From an uncultured Acidobacteriota bacterium (GTDB taxonomy: Bacteria; Acidobacteriota; Terriglobia; Terriglobales; CAINCZ01), in the NCBI GenBank assembly GCA_903847195.1, contig CAINCZ010000045.1, forward strand, positions 1 to 6,614: DNA of 6,614 bases. Direction: 5' to 3'. This document shows positions 1 through 6,614 of the stretch, piece after piece. The notes beneath the pieces are model-generated. The model did no database searches, had not been told where the DNA came from, and saw nothing but the letters and a program-made list of their open reading frames with translations. The translations under genes were made by a program, and so were the position numbers. The first letter of the stretch is position 1. Each line of letters starts with the position of its first letter.

Positions 1-2786
1 AGGCCTAGGTCGCGAAACACCTCCAGCGTAATGTGCCACTCGCCGTCCCACTTCATCGCATAGTGGTCCGTATTCTCCGGCTGCTCGGCGTTATAGAGGG
101 TTACGCCATTCCCGTCTGGAGCGCGCAGCCGCTTGATGGCCTCGTTCATCTTGAAAATGGCATACGCCGGGCTTTCTTCCAGCCCGGCAACATCACCGAT
201 CACGTAGGTGACGTCCTGCAGGTTCTTGCGGTAGCGGGTGGGCTCGATCGTGGTCTCGCGCGCCGTCGTAACCTCTCCCAGCGAAACCTGCTTCCCCGTG
301 ATGCCCACTACTTTGAGGCCGGCCAGCCGCTCGGCGCCGCTGCGATCGGCGCGGTTCAGCCGCACCATGATGGGTACATCCTCGCGAGCCGCCGCCGTGT
401 GCAGCAGTCCAGCCTCGGCGCCGCCCAGCGCGACCTGCAGCGTGCGTGTGATCTCGGCGGCGGTGATGCCATGCAGCGCGGCCTTTTCAAGATCGACCTT
501 GAGGTCGTACTTAGGCTGCGGGTCTTCGACGTACCAGTCGATATCCACCACCCCGGGCGTAGTCTGAAAGATCTGCTTGACCTGACGAGCCAGTTCGAGC
601 CGCCCTTCTGGCGTGGGCCCATAGATCTCCGCCACCAGGGTGTCAAGCACAGGTGGCCCGGGCGGCACCTCCGCTACTTTCACCCGTGCGCCGTACTGCG
701 TGCCAATGCGCACCAATTCGGGACGCAATCGCTTCGCAATATCGTGGCTCTGCGTGCGACGTTCATCTTTGCCGAGCAGATTGACCTGGATGTCGGCCTG
801 GTTCGGCTGCCGCCGCATATAGTAATGGCGCACCAAGCCGTTGAAGTTGTAAGGACCCGATGTGCCCGCGTAAATCTGGGTGTTGCTGACCTCGGGCTGC
901 GCGGCAAGATAGCGGCCCATGGCCTGCGCCGCCACCGTTGTCTGCTCGAGCGTTGTGCCGTCCGGCATGTCCACAATCACCTGGAATTCGCTCTTGTTGT
1001 CAAACGGCAGCATCTTCATATGCACCAGCTTGAGCGGGACGAGCGCAAACGCCAGCAGCAGCAGGATGATCACGCCGCCGAAAAACATCCAGCGCGCGCC
1101 GGGGCGGGCCAGGAGCGGCGTCATGATGCGGCGATAGAGCTTAGTGGTCCAGCCTTCGGTTTCGTGCTGATGTCCACCGGCGCCATCGGCGCTGCCAGCG
1201 TAGTGGCGCAGCAAGCGGAGCGCCGCCCACGGCGAGACCACAAACGCGACGACCAGCGAGAAGATCATGGCCGCCGAAGCGCCGACCGGAATCGGCCGCA
1301 TGTAAGGGCCCATCAGTCCGCGTACAAAGGCCATGGGCAGAATCGCGGCAATCACCGCGAAGGTCGCCAGGATCGTGGGGTTGCCGACTTCATCCACGGC
1401 ATCAACGGCGACCTCGGCCAGGGCGCGGCCCCGGTTCTCGGGCAGGCGGAAGTGGCGCACGACATTCTCAACCACCACGATCGCGTCATCCACGAGAATG
1501 CCGATCGAGAAGATCAGCGCGAACAGCGTCACGCGGTTCAGCGTGTAGCCCAGCAGATAGAAGATCGTCAGCGTGAGCGCGAGCGTTACCGGAATCGCAA
1601 TGAGCACCACCCCGGCCTCGCGGAGGCCAAGAGCCAGGGCGATCAGCAGGGTCACCGAAAGCGTTGCGATCAGCAGGTGCTTCAGCAACTCGTCCGACTT
1701 CTCTTTCGCGGTTTCGCCGTAGTTGCGGGTTACGCTCACCTGCAAATCGTTGGGCAGCAGGTAGCCGCGCAGGCCGTTCACCTTACCCAGCACCTGGTTG
1801 GCAATCACCGTGGCGTTGGTCCCTTTGCGTTTGGCGACCGTGATGGTGACCGCCGGATGCTCGCCGCCCTGCTCGCCCTTGGTCTGCTGCAGGGAATGCT
1901 CCGATGCACTGGCACCGCGTCCGCTGGCGAACTGCACGTAGTTATCCGGCTCGGCCGGGCCGTCCTCTAACCGTCCTGCCACATCGCCGAGATAAACCGG
2001 GCGCCCGTCGTGCAGGCCCACGACCACGCGACGCAGATCGTCAGCCCGCTCGAGGAACAGGCCCGCTTCCACTTGGTACTCCCGGTTCTGCTGGGCGAAG
2101 CTGCCGACGGCGCCGCGGGCATTGGCCGCCTGCAGCTGCTGAACGATCGCTCCCGGAGTGATTCCATACGCCGCGAGCTTTTGCGTGTCGAGCGTGACGC
2201 GCACCTGCCGCGAGAGTCCGCCGATGATCTTGGTCTCGGCGACGTTATCGATCTGCTTCAGCGAGTTGTCGAGTTCGCCGGCGATGCGCCGCAGTTGGTA
2301 GGCATCATAGTTGGATCCCCACAGCGTGAGCGCCAGGATCGGCACATCGTCAATCGAACGCAGCTTGATCAGCGGTTGAGAAACGCCGGGAGGGATGCGG
2401 TCGAAGTTCGAGTAGAGCTTGTTGTAGGTCTTTACGATCGCGTCCTGCTCGTCGGTGCCTACATAGAAGCGCACCACGACCAGGCTCATGCCGGGATGAG
2501 AGATCGAGTAGAGATACTCGACTCCCGGCACCTCGCGCAGCAGCTTCTCCATTGGAACCGACACGCGCTGCTGCACTTCCTGCGACGAGGCTCCTGGCAT
2601 CTGCACCATGACGTCCAGCATGGGAACCTTGATCTGCGGCTCCTCTTCGCGCGGCGTCTGCAAGACGGAGAAGATGCCCAGCAACAGCGCGGCCACGATT
2701 ACCAGGGGCGTCAGCTTCGAGGTGATGAAAGCGTGCGCGATTTTGCCGGCCAGTTTCAACTTGGATGTTTGATGATCGGTGCTCAT
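1..2786 (-). CDS. RND-family efflux transporter, inner-membrane permease subunit (3' end cut by window edge)
   Basis: Proton-driven inner-membrane pump of a tripartite efflux system, AcrB/HAE-like. The frame is open from the ATG at 2786 to base 1 with 928 codons visible and no frameshift. TM1 is about residues 27-44, the first periplasmic porter loop 45-366, TM2-TM6 about 369-520, a cytoplasmic linker 521-565, TM7 567-586, and the second porter loop 587-920. The sequence breaks off just before TM8, so by family length roughly 150-200 residues are missing. TM4 carries the motif [13 protein letters not shown] with the paired aspartates D433 and D434. This pair is the proton-relay signature of drug-type (HAE) pumps; CusA-type metal pumps usually keep one Asp there. 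The N-terminal [10 protein letters not shown] segment after TM1 and the internal repeat of porter domains also fit the family. The start is supported by GAGG five bases upstream (2792-2795). It lies 21 bases after the adaptor gene, so it is very likely co-transcribed. The substrate cannot be read from the sequence. Family certain; subfamily probable. Confidence 0.97.
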   Translation of the reverse strand, partial: MSTDHQTSKLKLAGKIAHAFITSKLTPLVIVAALLLGIFSVLQTPREEEPQIKVPMLDVMVQMPGASSQEVQQRVSVPMEKLLREVPGVEYLYSISHPGMSLVVVRFYVGTDEQDAIVKTYNKLYSNFDRIPPGVSQPLIKLRSIDDVPILALTLWGSNYDAYQLRRIAGELDNSLKQIDNVAETKIIGGLSRQVRVTLDTQKLAAYGITPGAIVQQLQAANARGAVGSFAQQNREYQVEAGLFLERADDLRRVVVGLHDGRPVYLGDVAGRLEDGPAEPDNYVQFASGRGASASEHSLQQTKGEQGGEHPAVTITVAKRKGTNATVIANQVLGKVNGLRGYLLPNDLQVSVTRNYGETAKEKSDELLKHLLIATLSVTLLIALALGLREAGVVLIAIPVTLALTLTIFYLLGYTLNRVTLFALIFSIGILVDDAIVVVENVVRHFRLPENRGRALAEVAVDAVDEVGNPTILATFAVIAAILPMAFVRGLMGPYMRPIPVGASAAMIFSLVVAFVVSPWAALRLLRHYAGSADGAGGHQHETEGWTTKLYRRIMTPLLARPGARWMFFGGVIILLLLAFALVPLKLVHMKMLPFDNKSEFQVIVDMPDGTTLEQTTVAAQAMGRYLAAQPEVSNTQIYAGTSGPYNFNGLVRHYYMRRQPNQADIQVNLLGKDERRTQSHDIAKRLRPELVRIGTQYGARVKVAEVPPGPPVLDTLVAEIYGPTPEGRLELARQVKQIFQTTPGVVDIDWYVEDPQPKYDLKVDLEKAALHGITAAEITRTLQVALGGAEAGLLHTAAAREDVPIMVRLNRADRSGAERLAGLKVVGITGKQVSLGEVTTARETTIEPTRYRKNLQDVTYVIGDVAGLEESPAYAIFKMNEAIKRLRAPDGNGVTLYNAEQPENTDHYAMKWDGEWHITLEVFRDLG

Positions 2787-2791
2787 GCCCG

Positions 2792-2800
2792 CCTCGTCCT
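2792..2800 (-). promoter_or_regulatory. Ribosome binding site of the RND transporter gene
   Basis: On the minus strand AGGACGAGG lies five bases before the ATG at 2786, within the 21-base gap after the adaptor stop codon. It supports this start and translation from a shared transcript. Confidence 0.65.
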
Positions 2801-2807
2801 GATATGA

Positions 2808-3932
2808 CTATTGAATGCGCTTGCCGCCCAGATCCCGCGTGCCGGGCGCCACCACCAGCGTGTCGCCGGGTTGCAGGCCGGAGAGCACCTCGACCCGGTC
2901 GCCTGCCGCGCGCCCCAGGGTCACGTAACGTAGCGCCACCATGCGATCGCCGCCCACCACGTAAATGCCTTGCAGTTGCCCGCGCTCCACTACCGCCGTG
3001 GAGGGCACCAGCAGCGATTGCCGCTCGCCATGCAGGAAGAACGCGCGCCCGAACAGGCCGGAGTGCAGGTCGGGACTTGACGGCAACTCAACCTTTACGA
3101 CGAAACTGCGCGACGCAGCGTCGGCCGCCGGCACGATTTCGCTGACCTTGCCTTCCAGCTGCCGGTCCAGCGCGTCCAGTTTTACGGTGACGGCCTGTCC
3201 TTTACGAATGAAACGTAGCTTGCTCTCGTCAACCGCGGCTTCCAGCCGGAATCGGCCAGTGCGCTCCACCGTTAGCAGCGGCACGCCCGGAACGGCCATG
3301 GCTCCGGCCTCGACGCGCTTGTCGGTCACCACGCCGTCGAACGGAGCACGGATGTGCATGTAATCGAGTATCGTCATGGCCTGCGCGTGTGCAGCTTTGG
3401 CTTGTGCCTGGCCGGAGTGCGCCATCTCGCGATGGGCCGCCGAAGCTTGGGCGCGCGCCTGCACTTCATCGAACTCCTGCAGGCTGACCGCCTTCTTATC
3501 CAGCAGTTGCTGGTAACGCTTCAGGGTTGAAGTGGCCAGCGCCGAGTCTGCTTCTGCCGCTTTGGCTTCATGGGCCGCACTCTCCACCGCTGCCTTTGCG
3601 CGGTCCACCGAGGCGCGTGCCTGCGCTCCATCAATTTCGGCCAGCACCTGTCCGCGCTTCACGCGGTCTCCTTCGTGAACGTAAGCCGCCGTGACTACTC
3701 CCATAATCTGCGCCGCCAGAGGCGCCGTGTCGGCGGCGCGCACTGTGCCGACCGCTTCTACCCCGTCGGGCACGGCCACGGCTTTCAGTTCAAGCACCGG
3801 CAAATCGCGCACGATGTCCGGCGCAGGCGCCGCGGCTGCCTCTTTCTTGGCGCTGCAGGAGGCAAGCAGTCCGGCCGCGACTAGGAGCGCCAATGCCACG
3901 AACATGAGGCCCAGCTTATTTGTCTTTCTCAT
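2808..3932 (-). CDS. RND efflux periplasmic adaptor subunit (membrane fusion protein), lipoprotein
   Basis: Periplasmic adaptor (HlyD/AcrA-type) that bridges the RND pump and the outer-membrane channel. It has 374 residues, a normal length for the family. The N-terminus MRKTNK is followed by a hydrophobic stretch and a lipobox LASC with Cys26, so it should be lipidated and anchored in a membrane. Residues about 60-103 form the first lipoyl half (DRVKRGQVLAEIDG). Residues 104-185 are an Ala/Gln/Glu-rich alpha-hairpin with a predicted coiled coil. Residues 188-222 are the second lipoyl half (MHIRAPFDGVVTDKRVEAG). About 226-300 is the beta-barrel and 305-374 the membrane-proximal domain ending GGKRIQ. 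The start at 3932 is chosen because AAGGGAG lies six bases upstream and the signal peptide begins here. The frame stays open to 4226, but that extension overlaps the channel gene and has no signal sequence. The upstream spacer is 32 bases and the downstream one 21, consistent with the middle gene of an operon. Confidence 0.95.
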   Translation of the reverse strand: MRKTNKLGLMFVALALLVAAGLLASCSAKKEAAAAPAPDIVRDLPVLELKAVAVPDGVEAVGTVRAADTAPLAAQIMGVVTAAYVHEGDRVKRGQVLAEIDGAQARASVDRAKAAVESAAHEAKAAEADSALATSTLKRYQQLLDKKAVSLQEFDEVQARAQASAAHREMAHSGQAQAKAAHAQAMTILDYMHIRAPFDGVVTDKRVEAGAMAVPGVPLLTVERTGRFRLEAAVDESKLRFIRKGQAVTVKLDALDRQLEGKVSEIVPAADAASRSFVVKVELPSSPDLHSGLFGRAFFLHGERQSLLVPSTAVVERGQLQGIYVVGGDRMVALRYVTLGRAAGDRVEVLSGLQPGDTLVVAPGTRDLGGKRIQ

Positions 3933-3938
3933 ACCAAT

Positions 3939-3945
3939 CTCCCTT
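3939..3945 (-). promoter_or_regulatory. Ribosome binding site of the adaptor gene
   Basis: On the minus strand the sequence AAGGGAG lies six bases before the ATG at 3932. This near-consensus Shine-Dalgarno site fixes the adaptor start, which otherwise could be placed up to 98 codons further upstream inside the channel gene. Confidence 0.8.
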
Positions 3946-3964
3946 GGAGCGCATAGAGGAATCA

Positions 3965-5395
3965 TCACTGCACCACGACGGACGACCCTGGACTCAGCGT
4001 TCCGGTGGCCAGTTCCAGGTTTGCCAGCGCGGTCTGAAAACCGCAGAGCGTCTGCCAGTATTCGGTCTGGGTGCGGCGCCGCGACTCTTCGGCACGCAAC
4101 AGTTCGGTGATGGTGGAAAGGCCGGACTGGTACCGGGTCTGGGTGATGCGCAAGCCTTCTTCTGTCTGGGCGACGGCGGCCTGCATGACTGCAATCTGCT
4201 GGCGGAGCGTATCGGCCTCGAACCACGCCTTGTGCACCTCGATCCGCACCTCATCGGCGGCGGCCCGTTGCAAGGCGGCCAGTTTCTCGCTGGTGGCGCG
4301 GGCCTGTTGCAGTTGCGCCGACTTCTGCCCGCCAGTAAACAGGTCGAATTGCAGTTCAATTCCGGCCGTCCAATTATTGCTACCGCCGGAAAACATCGCG
4401 GGATTGTCCTGCTCCCAGCCGCCGAAGGCGCTTACGCGCGGTGCCAGTGCAGACTTCGCCATGCGCCGTCCAACCTCCGCCGCCTCACCTTGCAGTTGCA
4501 GTTGTTTCAGGTCGGGACGCGAATGCAGCGCACGCGCCTCGGAGTCGGCCAGCGCGGGCAAGTCGAGATGGCGCTCGGCGGCCTGCTCGACCAGTTTGAA
4601 ATCGCGCTCATCGGCAAAGCCGAGCGCAGTGGTGAACTGCAACCGCGCCAACGAAGCAGCGTTGCGGGCGCGGACCAGTTCCATCTGGCGCATCGCTTCG
4701 TTCACTTGCGCCGCCAGGTAGTCGGCCTCCACGGCCGTACCACTTTCATATCGTGCCCGGCTCAGCGCCAGCACGGAACGGGCGGTCTGCAACTGTTGTT
4801 CCGACAGTTCCTGCTGGCGAGCCGCCATCAGCAGGTTGAAATAAGAGCCCAACACGCGCATCACCGTCTGCTGCCCAGTACGGTCGAGTTGCTGCGCGGC
4901 GGCATGGGTCATCTTCTCTGCCCGACGTACCTGCAGCCAATCGGGTACATTCAACACGTTCCACTGGCCGCTGAGGCGGGTGACGAAGTTGCCGAGCGGC
5001 GTCGGATGGTTCAGCCGGTTCAGCGCGAAATCGTCTGCCGTGAAGCGTCCTTGGCGCAGCCGGGTGCCAAATGCGTATACCGGGTCAGTACCGCGCAAGG
5101 CCGACTCGGAGAAGAGCAGGTGCGGCATGAGCGCCGCCCGCGCCTGGCGCACCCCGGCAGCGGCGATCTTCTCGTCGGCCAGGGCGGCCTTGCGCAGCGG
5201 ATCGCTTTCCAGTGCCAGCGCGACCGCCTGCTTCAGGCTCAATGTAGCGGCCTCCGCTACCGCCCGCACCTCGACCTCAGCCTTGACCGTATTGGCCAGC
5301 CCAGGCCCAGTACTCAAGGCCGTTCCGGTTTGTGCCTGAGACTGCAATCCCAGCCAGCAGACTAGGATAAACACCGTCCAGAATCGGGTTCTCAT
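3965..5395 (-). CDS. TolC-family outer-membrane efflux channel protein
   Basis: Outer-membrane exit duct (OEP/TolC family) for the pump encoded downstream. It has 476 residues from the chosen ATG. Residues 1-21 (MRTRFWTVFILVCWLGLQSQA) look like a Sec signal peptide, with likely signal peptidase I cleavage after S-Q-A. Cys13 does not sit in a good lipobox, so a lipoprotein is unlikely. The mature part shows the duplicated OEP architecture: repeat one about 52-265 and repeat two about 285-465. Each repeat has the conserved RYxSG helix signature (ARYESGTAVEADYL near 214-227 and TRYQSGLSTITELL near 420-433). The glycine-rich strand AGIELQFDLFTGGQ (about 344-357) is typical of the second beta segment. 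A longer start at 5431 would add 12 residues ahead of the signal peptide and has no good ribosome site; the ATG at 5395 has GAGGAG just upstream. This is the first gene of the pump operon; the adaptor begins 32 bases after its stop. Confidence 0.95.
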   Translation of the reverse strand: MRTRFWTVFILVCWLGLQSQAQTGTALSTGPGLANTVKAEVEVRAVAEAATLSLKQAVALALESDPLRKAALADEKIAAAGVRQARAALMPHLLFSESALRGTDPVYAFGTRLRQGRFTADDFALNRLNHPTPLGNFVTRLSGQWNVLNVPDWLQVRRAEKMTHAAAQQLDRTGQQTVMRVLGSYFNLLMAARQQELSEQQLQTARSVLALSRARYESGTAVEADYLAAQVNEAMRQMELVRARNAASLARLQFTTALGFADERDFKLVEQAAERHLDLPALADSEARALHSRPDLKQLQLQGEAAEVGRRMAKSALAPRVSAFGGWEQDNPAMFSGGSNNWTAGIELQFDLFTGGQKSAQLQQARATSEKLAALQRAAADEVRIEVHKAWFEADTLRQQIAVMQAAVAQTEEGLRITQTRYQSGLSTITELLRAEESRRRTQTEYWQTLCGFQTALANLELATGTLSPGSSVVVQ

Positions 5396-5398
5396 ACG

Positions 5399-5404
5399 CT
5401 CCTC
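5399..5404 (-). promoter_or_regulatory. Ribosome binding site of the TolC-family gene
   Basis: On the minus strand GAGGAG precedes the ATG at 5395 by three bases (five counted from GAGG). It favours 5395 over the in-frame ATG at 5431, which has no comparable site and would place a non-hydrophobic stretch before the signal peptide. Confidence 0.65.
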
Positions 5405-5493
5405 AGTCCAGAGCAACAGTGCCTTAGCCATGCCAGCGAGGACCGGCCGTTTTCGTAGTTGGAGCTCCGCCTGTCGCCGTTGGTATCATATGT

Positions 5494-5503
5494 CACCTAG
5501 GTG
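5494..5503. promoter_or_regulatory. 10-base perfect palindrome CACCTAGGTG in the pump operon leader region
   Basis: CACCTAGGTG is perfectly self-complementary and sits four bases from the 15-base palindrome at 5508-5522. It overlaps an imperfect 16-base palindrome at 5482-5497 in which six of eight pairs match. The cluster suggests a protein-binding region, but a 10-base palindrome can occur by chance. Confidence 0.3.
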
Positions 5504-5507
5504 CTGA

Positions 5508-5522
5508 AGACATTGTATGTCT
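5508..5522. promoter_or_regulatory. 15-base palindrome upstream of the efflux operon, candidate operator
   Basis: AGACAT-TGT-ATGTCT is a perfect inverted repeat with 6-base arms and a 3-base centre, in the gap before the TolC-family gene. On the minus strand it contains TACAAT, which resembles a sigma-70 -10 hexamer (consensus TATAAT). The best -35 I can place is the weak TTAGCT, 18 bases further upstream. A dimeric regulator bound here would cover that -10-like sequence. The palindrome is seen directly; operator function is inferred, and no cognate repressor gene is in the window. Confidence 0.4.
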
Positions 5523-5619
5523 GGTAAATGCCGACAGCTAACCGGCTCCGAAGAGAGAATGCGCGTTTGGGGTGGCTTGTTACAGGCGCGGCGAAAAAAG
5601 GCAGAAAAGTGAAGGTGTT

Positions 5620-6477
5620 TTAACGGGTTGGCGGTGCAGTGGCTAGAGCGCGGGCGCGGGCCCGGGAGGCGGCAAGGGGATCAGGCGGCGAAGCAGGCAT
5701 ATCGCGTATCCCGGCGACCGTCTGCTTCAGTTCGGCTAAGAACGCCTGGCAGGGTTCGCACCCCTGCATGTGATTTTCCAGTTCCTGGCAGAGCGAACCG
5801 TCGAGCAGGCCGTCCATGTAGTTCGACAGATTGGAGAACACCCGTTTGCAGCGGCTCGTGCACGGACTCGGATCTGCAGGCATCCCTTTTGGCTTCTTGC
5901 CCGCAGACGGCCGTGCCAACTCACGTCGCACGAAAAGCCGTGCCCGATGCAACCGCACGCGTACGTTCCCTGGTGTAATGCCCAGCACCTTCGAGACCTC
6001 TGCAGCGGACAGTTCCTCAATATCGTGCAACACCAATACGAGCCGATACTGTGGCGGGACCTGCAAAATCGCCTGCTGCAGACGTTCCTTGTCCTCCGTC
6101 ATCAGCACGGACCTTTCCGGGGAGCGTCGGTCGGCCAGCAGGCGCTCGAGGTCAAGGGCATCCGGCATGAGTTCATCGAGCGACAGTTGCTGATGGGGCG
6201 CGAACTTGCTGCGCCGTCGTGACATCAGGCAGCGATTGCGCGCCACCGTATACAGCCAGGCGGCCAGTGCCTGTGCGTTTTCAAAGCCGGGAAGATATGG
6301 AATCGCTTTGATCAGCACTTCCTGGGCTGTGTCTTCGGCATCTTCTCGATGGCCGCATACCCTCATGCTGAACGAGAACACCGTGTTGTGAATAAGTTGC
6401 AGGACGCGATCTAGCTGTTCTGTGCTCGAAGAGCGCAGGAGTTCGATCGCTTGTTCCAAGTCTGCCCGCATGGGCAT
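5620..6477 (-). CDS. ECF-type sigma-70 family RNA polymerase sigma factor with C-terminal zinc-finger (ZAS/zf-HC2-like) domain
   Basis: Alternative sigma factor that would direct RNA polymerase to a small set of promoters. It has 285 residues from the ATG at 6477. Region 2 spans about residues 22-92, with GHREDAEDTAQEVLIKA and the AWLYTVARNRCLMSRRR promoter-melting/-10 recognition segment. A linker of about 40 residues (SLDELMPD onward) follows. Region 4 spans about 130-186, with the helix-turn-helix SAAEVSKVLGITPGNVRVRL that reads the -35 element. Beyond it, residues 206-260 carry C210-x25-H236-x3-C240-x2-C243, the ligand pattern of zinc-binding anti-sigma domains. There is no transmembrane segment, so the protein should be cytoplasmic. 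The start is uncertain: ATGs at 6477 and 6471 fit the beginning of sigma homology. The frame continues upstream to an ATG at 6552 and a TTG at 6591, but neither has a properly spaced ribosome site. It lies 224 bases upstream of the efflux operon on the same strand, so it probably regulates that operon (inference). Confidence 0.93.
   Translation of the reverse strand: MPMRADLEQAIELLRSSSTEQLDRVLQLIHNTVFSFSMRVCGHREDAEDTAQEVLIKAIPYLPGFENAQALAAWLYTVARNRCLMSRRRSKFAPHQQLSLDELMPDALDLERLLADRRSPERSVLMTEDKERLQQAILQVPPQYRLVLVLHDIEELSAAEVSKVLGITPGNVRVRLHRARLFVRRELARPSAGKKPKGMPADPSPCTSRCKRVFSNLSNYMDGLLDGSLCQELENHMQGCEPCQAFLAELKQTVAGIRDMPASPPDPLAASRARARALATAPPTR
5749..5850 (-). other. Zinc-finger ligand core (C-x25-H-x3-C-x2-C) within the sigma factor gene
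   Basis: This segment encodes residues 210-243 of the sigma factor. It contains all four expected ligands of the ZAS/zf-HC2 fold: C210, H236, C240 and C243, with NYMDGLLDGSLCQELENH between them. In free-standing anti-sigma factors such as RsrA and ChrR this fold binds zinc and clamps the sigma factor. Here it is joined to sigma region 4 by a short Pro/Lys/Gly-rich linker (about residues 188-206). Zinc binding and a self-inhibitory role are inferred from the motif only. Confidence 0.8.
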
Positions 6478-6486
6478 AGGGTAGCA

Positions 6487-6571
6487 CTTACCAGCGAATC
6501 GAGCATGCCTATACCCGGTCGTTTCGAATGTCGCGGCGGTCGCGGTTGACATCCCTTTAGTCGCTGGTAAG
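6487..6571. repeat. 11-base inverted repeat flanking the sigma factor leader
   Basis: CTTACCAGCGA at 6487-6497 is the exact reverse complement of TCGCTGGTAAG at 6561-6571; the arms are 63 bases apart. In a minus-strand transcript the distal arm would end nine bases before the ATG at 6477 and would include the only weak ribosome-site-like sequence (GGTAAG). The repeat could be paired operator half-sites or an RNA stem affecting sigma translation. If translation instead began at 6552 or 6591, the proximal arm would lie inside the coding frame. Confidence 0.5.
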
Positions 6572-6599
6572 CGTTCGCCAAGGATGCGCAATTGTCGAT

Positions 6600-6613
6600 T
6601 CTTAGTTCTAAGA
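6600..6613. promoter_or_regulatory. 14-base palindrome at the right edge, upstream of the sigma gene
   Basis: TCTTAG-TT-CTAAGA is an inverted repeat with 6-base arms and a 2-base centre, about 125 bases upstream of the likely sigma start. It could be an operator, or part of something extending past the window. The edge prevents a firmer reading. Confidence 0.25.
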
Positions 6614-6614
6614 T

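Noticed and set aside
33..1970. Long plus-strand open frame of 645 codons
   Set aside because: It lies antisense to the RND transporter, whose conserved motifs run in frame through the same bases. The translated plus-strand product is rich in His, Arg and Gln with no recognisable domain, as expected for an antisense shadow in high-G+C DNA.
1..2786. Possible frameshift or pseudogene in the transporter
   Set aside because: Translating from 2786 to base 1 gives 928 continuous codons with motifs in the expected order, so the visible part is intact and is only cut by the window edge.
2010..2807. Plus-strand open frame of 265 codons
   Set aside because: It is antisense to the first porter loop and TM1 of the RND transporter, with a composition typical of shadow frames.
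3510..3516. Further copy of the CTGGTAA heptamer inside the adaptor gene
   Set aside because: It is within coding sequence. About one chance copy is expected in a window this size, so it was not counted as a regulatory site.
3933..4226. 98-codon N-terminal extension of the adaptor protein
   Set aside because: It would overlap the channel gene by more than 250 bases, is Arg/His/Pro-rich, and would bury the lipoprotein signal peptide. A strong ribosome site marks 3932 instead.
3920..5365. Plus-strand open frame of 481 codons
   Set aside because: It is antisense to the TolC-family gene, which has a signal peptide and both OEP repeats. The plus-strand product has no family features.
5594..5610. 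T-rich run on the minus strand just after the sigma stop codon, a possible intrinsic terminator
   Set aside because: No G+C-rich hairpin precedes the T runs, so they do not form a convincing Rho-independent terminator.
6478..6591. 38-codon N-terminal extension of the sigma factor (TTG at 6591 or ATG at 6552)
   Set aside because: Neither start has a suitably spaced ribosome site and the extension has no sigma homology. It cannot be fully excluded because the site at 6477 is also weak.

Overview
The window holds four genes, all on the minus strand and all reading towards lower coordinates. It looks like a high-G+C bacterial chromosome segment encoding a complete tripartite RND efflux pump with an ECF sigma factor gene directly upstream. 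In transcription order (right to left) they are: a sigma factor with a zinc-finger tail (6477-5620), a TolC-type outer-membrane channel (5395-3965), a lipoprotein periplasmic adaptor (3932-2808), and an RND inner-membrane transporter (2786 to beyond the left edge, so its C-terminus is missing). The host must be a two-membrane bacterium. The sigma factor with its C-terminal zinc finger, next to an RND operon, resembles arrangements I recall from Acidobacteriota. That taxonomic call is inference only and was not tested by any search.

Region by region: 1-2786 is the transporter, with 928 codons visible and one uninterrupted frame. Positions 2787-2807 are a 21-base spacer carrying a ribosome binding site. 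Positions 2808-3932 encode the adaptor. Positions 3933-3964 are a 32-base spacer with a strong ribosome binding site. Positions 3965-5395 encode the channel. Positions 5396-5619 are a 224-base regulatory gap with two palindromes and possible promoter elements. Positions 5620-6477 encode the sigma factor. Positions 6478-6614 are its upstream region, with an 11-base inverted repeat and a further palindrome at the window edge.

How the parts work together: the transporter would capture substrate from the periplasm or inner membrane using the proton gradient. The adaptor would link it to the channel, which passes the substrate out across the outer membrane. The tight spacing of the three pump genes indicates one transcript. 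The sigma factor probably controls this pump, its own gene, or both; its zinc-finger tail resembles the zinc-binding anti-sigma (ZAS/zf-HC2) fold, which suggests that sensing and promoter recognition sit on one polypeptide. No separate anti-sigma factor, TetR-type repressor or two-component system is visible here.

I found no RNA genes, mobile elements, CRISPR arrays or convincing intrinsic terminators. The most distinctive items are the sigma/zinc-finger fusion and the palindromes in the two regulatory gaps. The pump itself is a well-known type.
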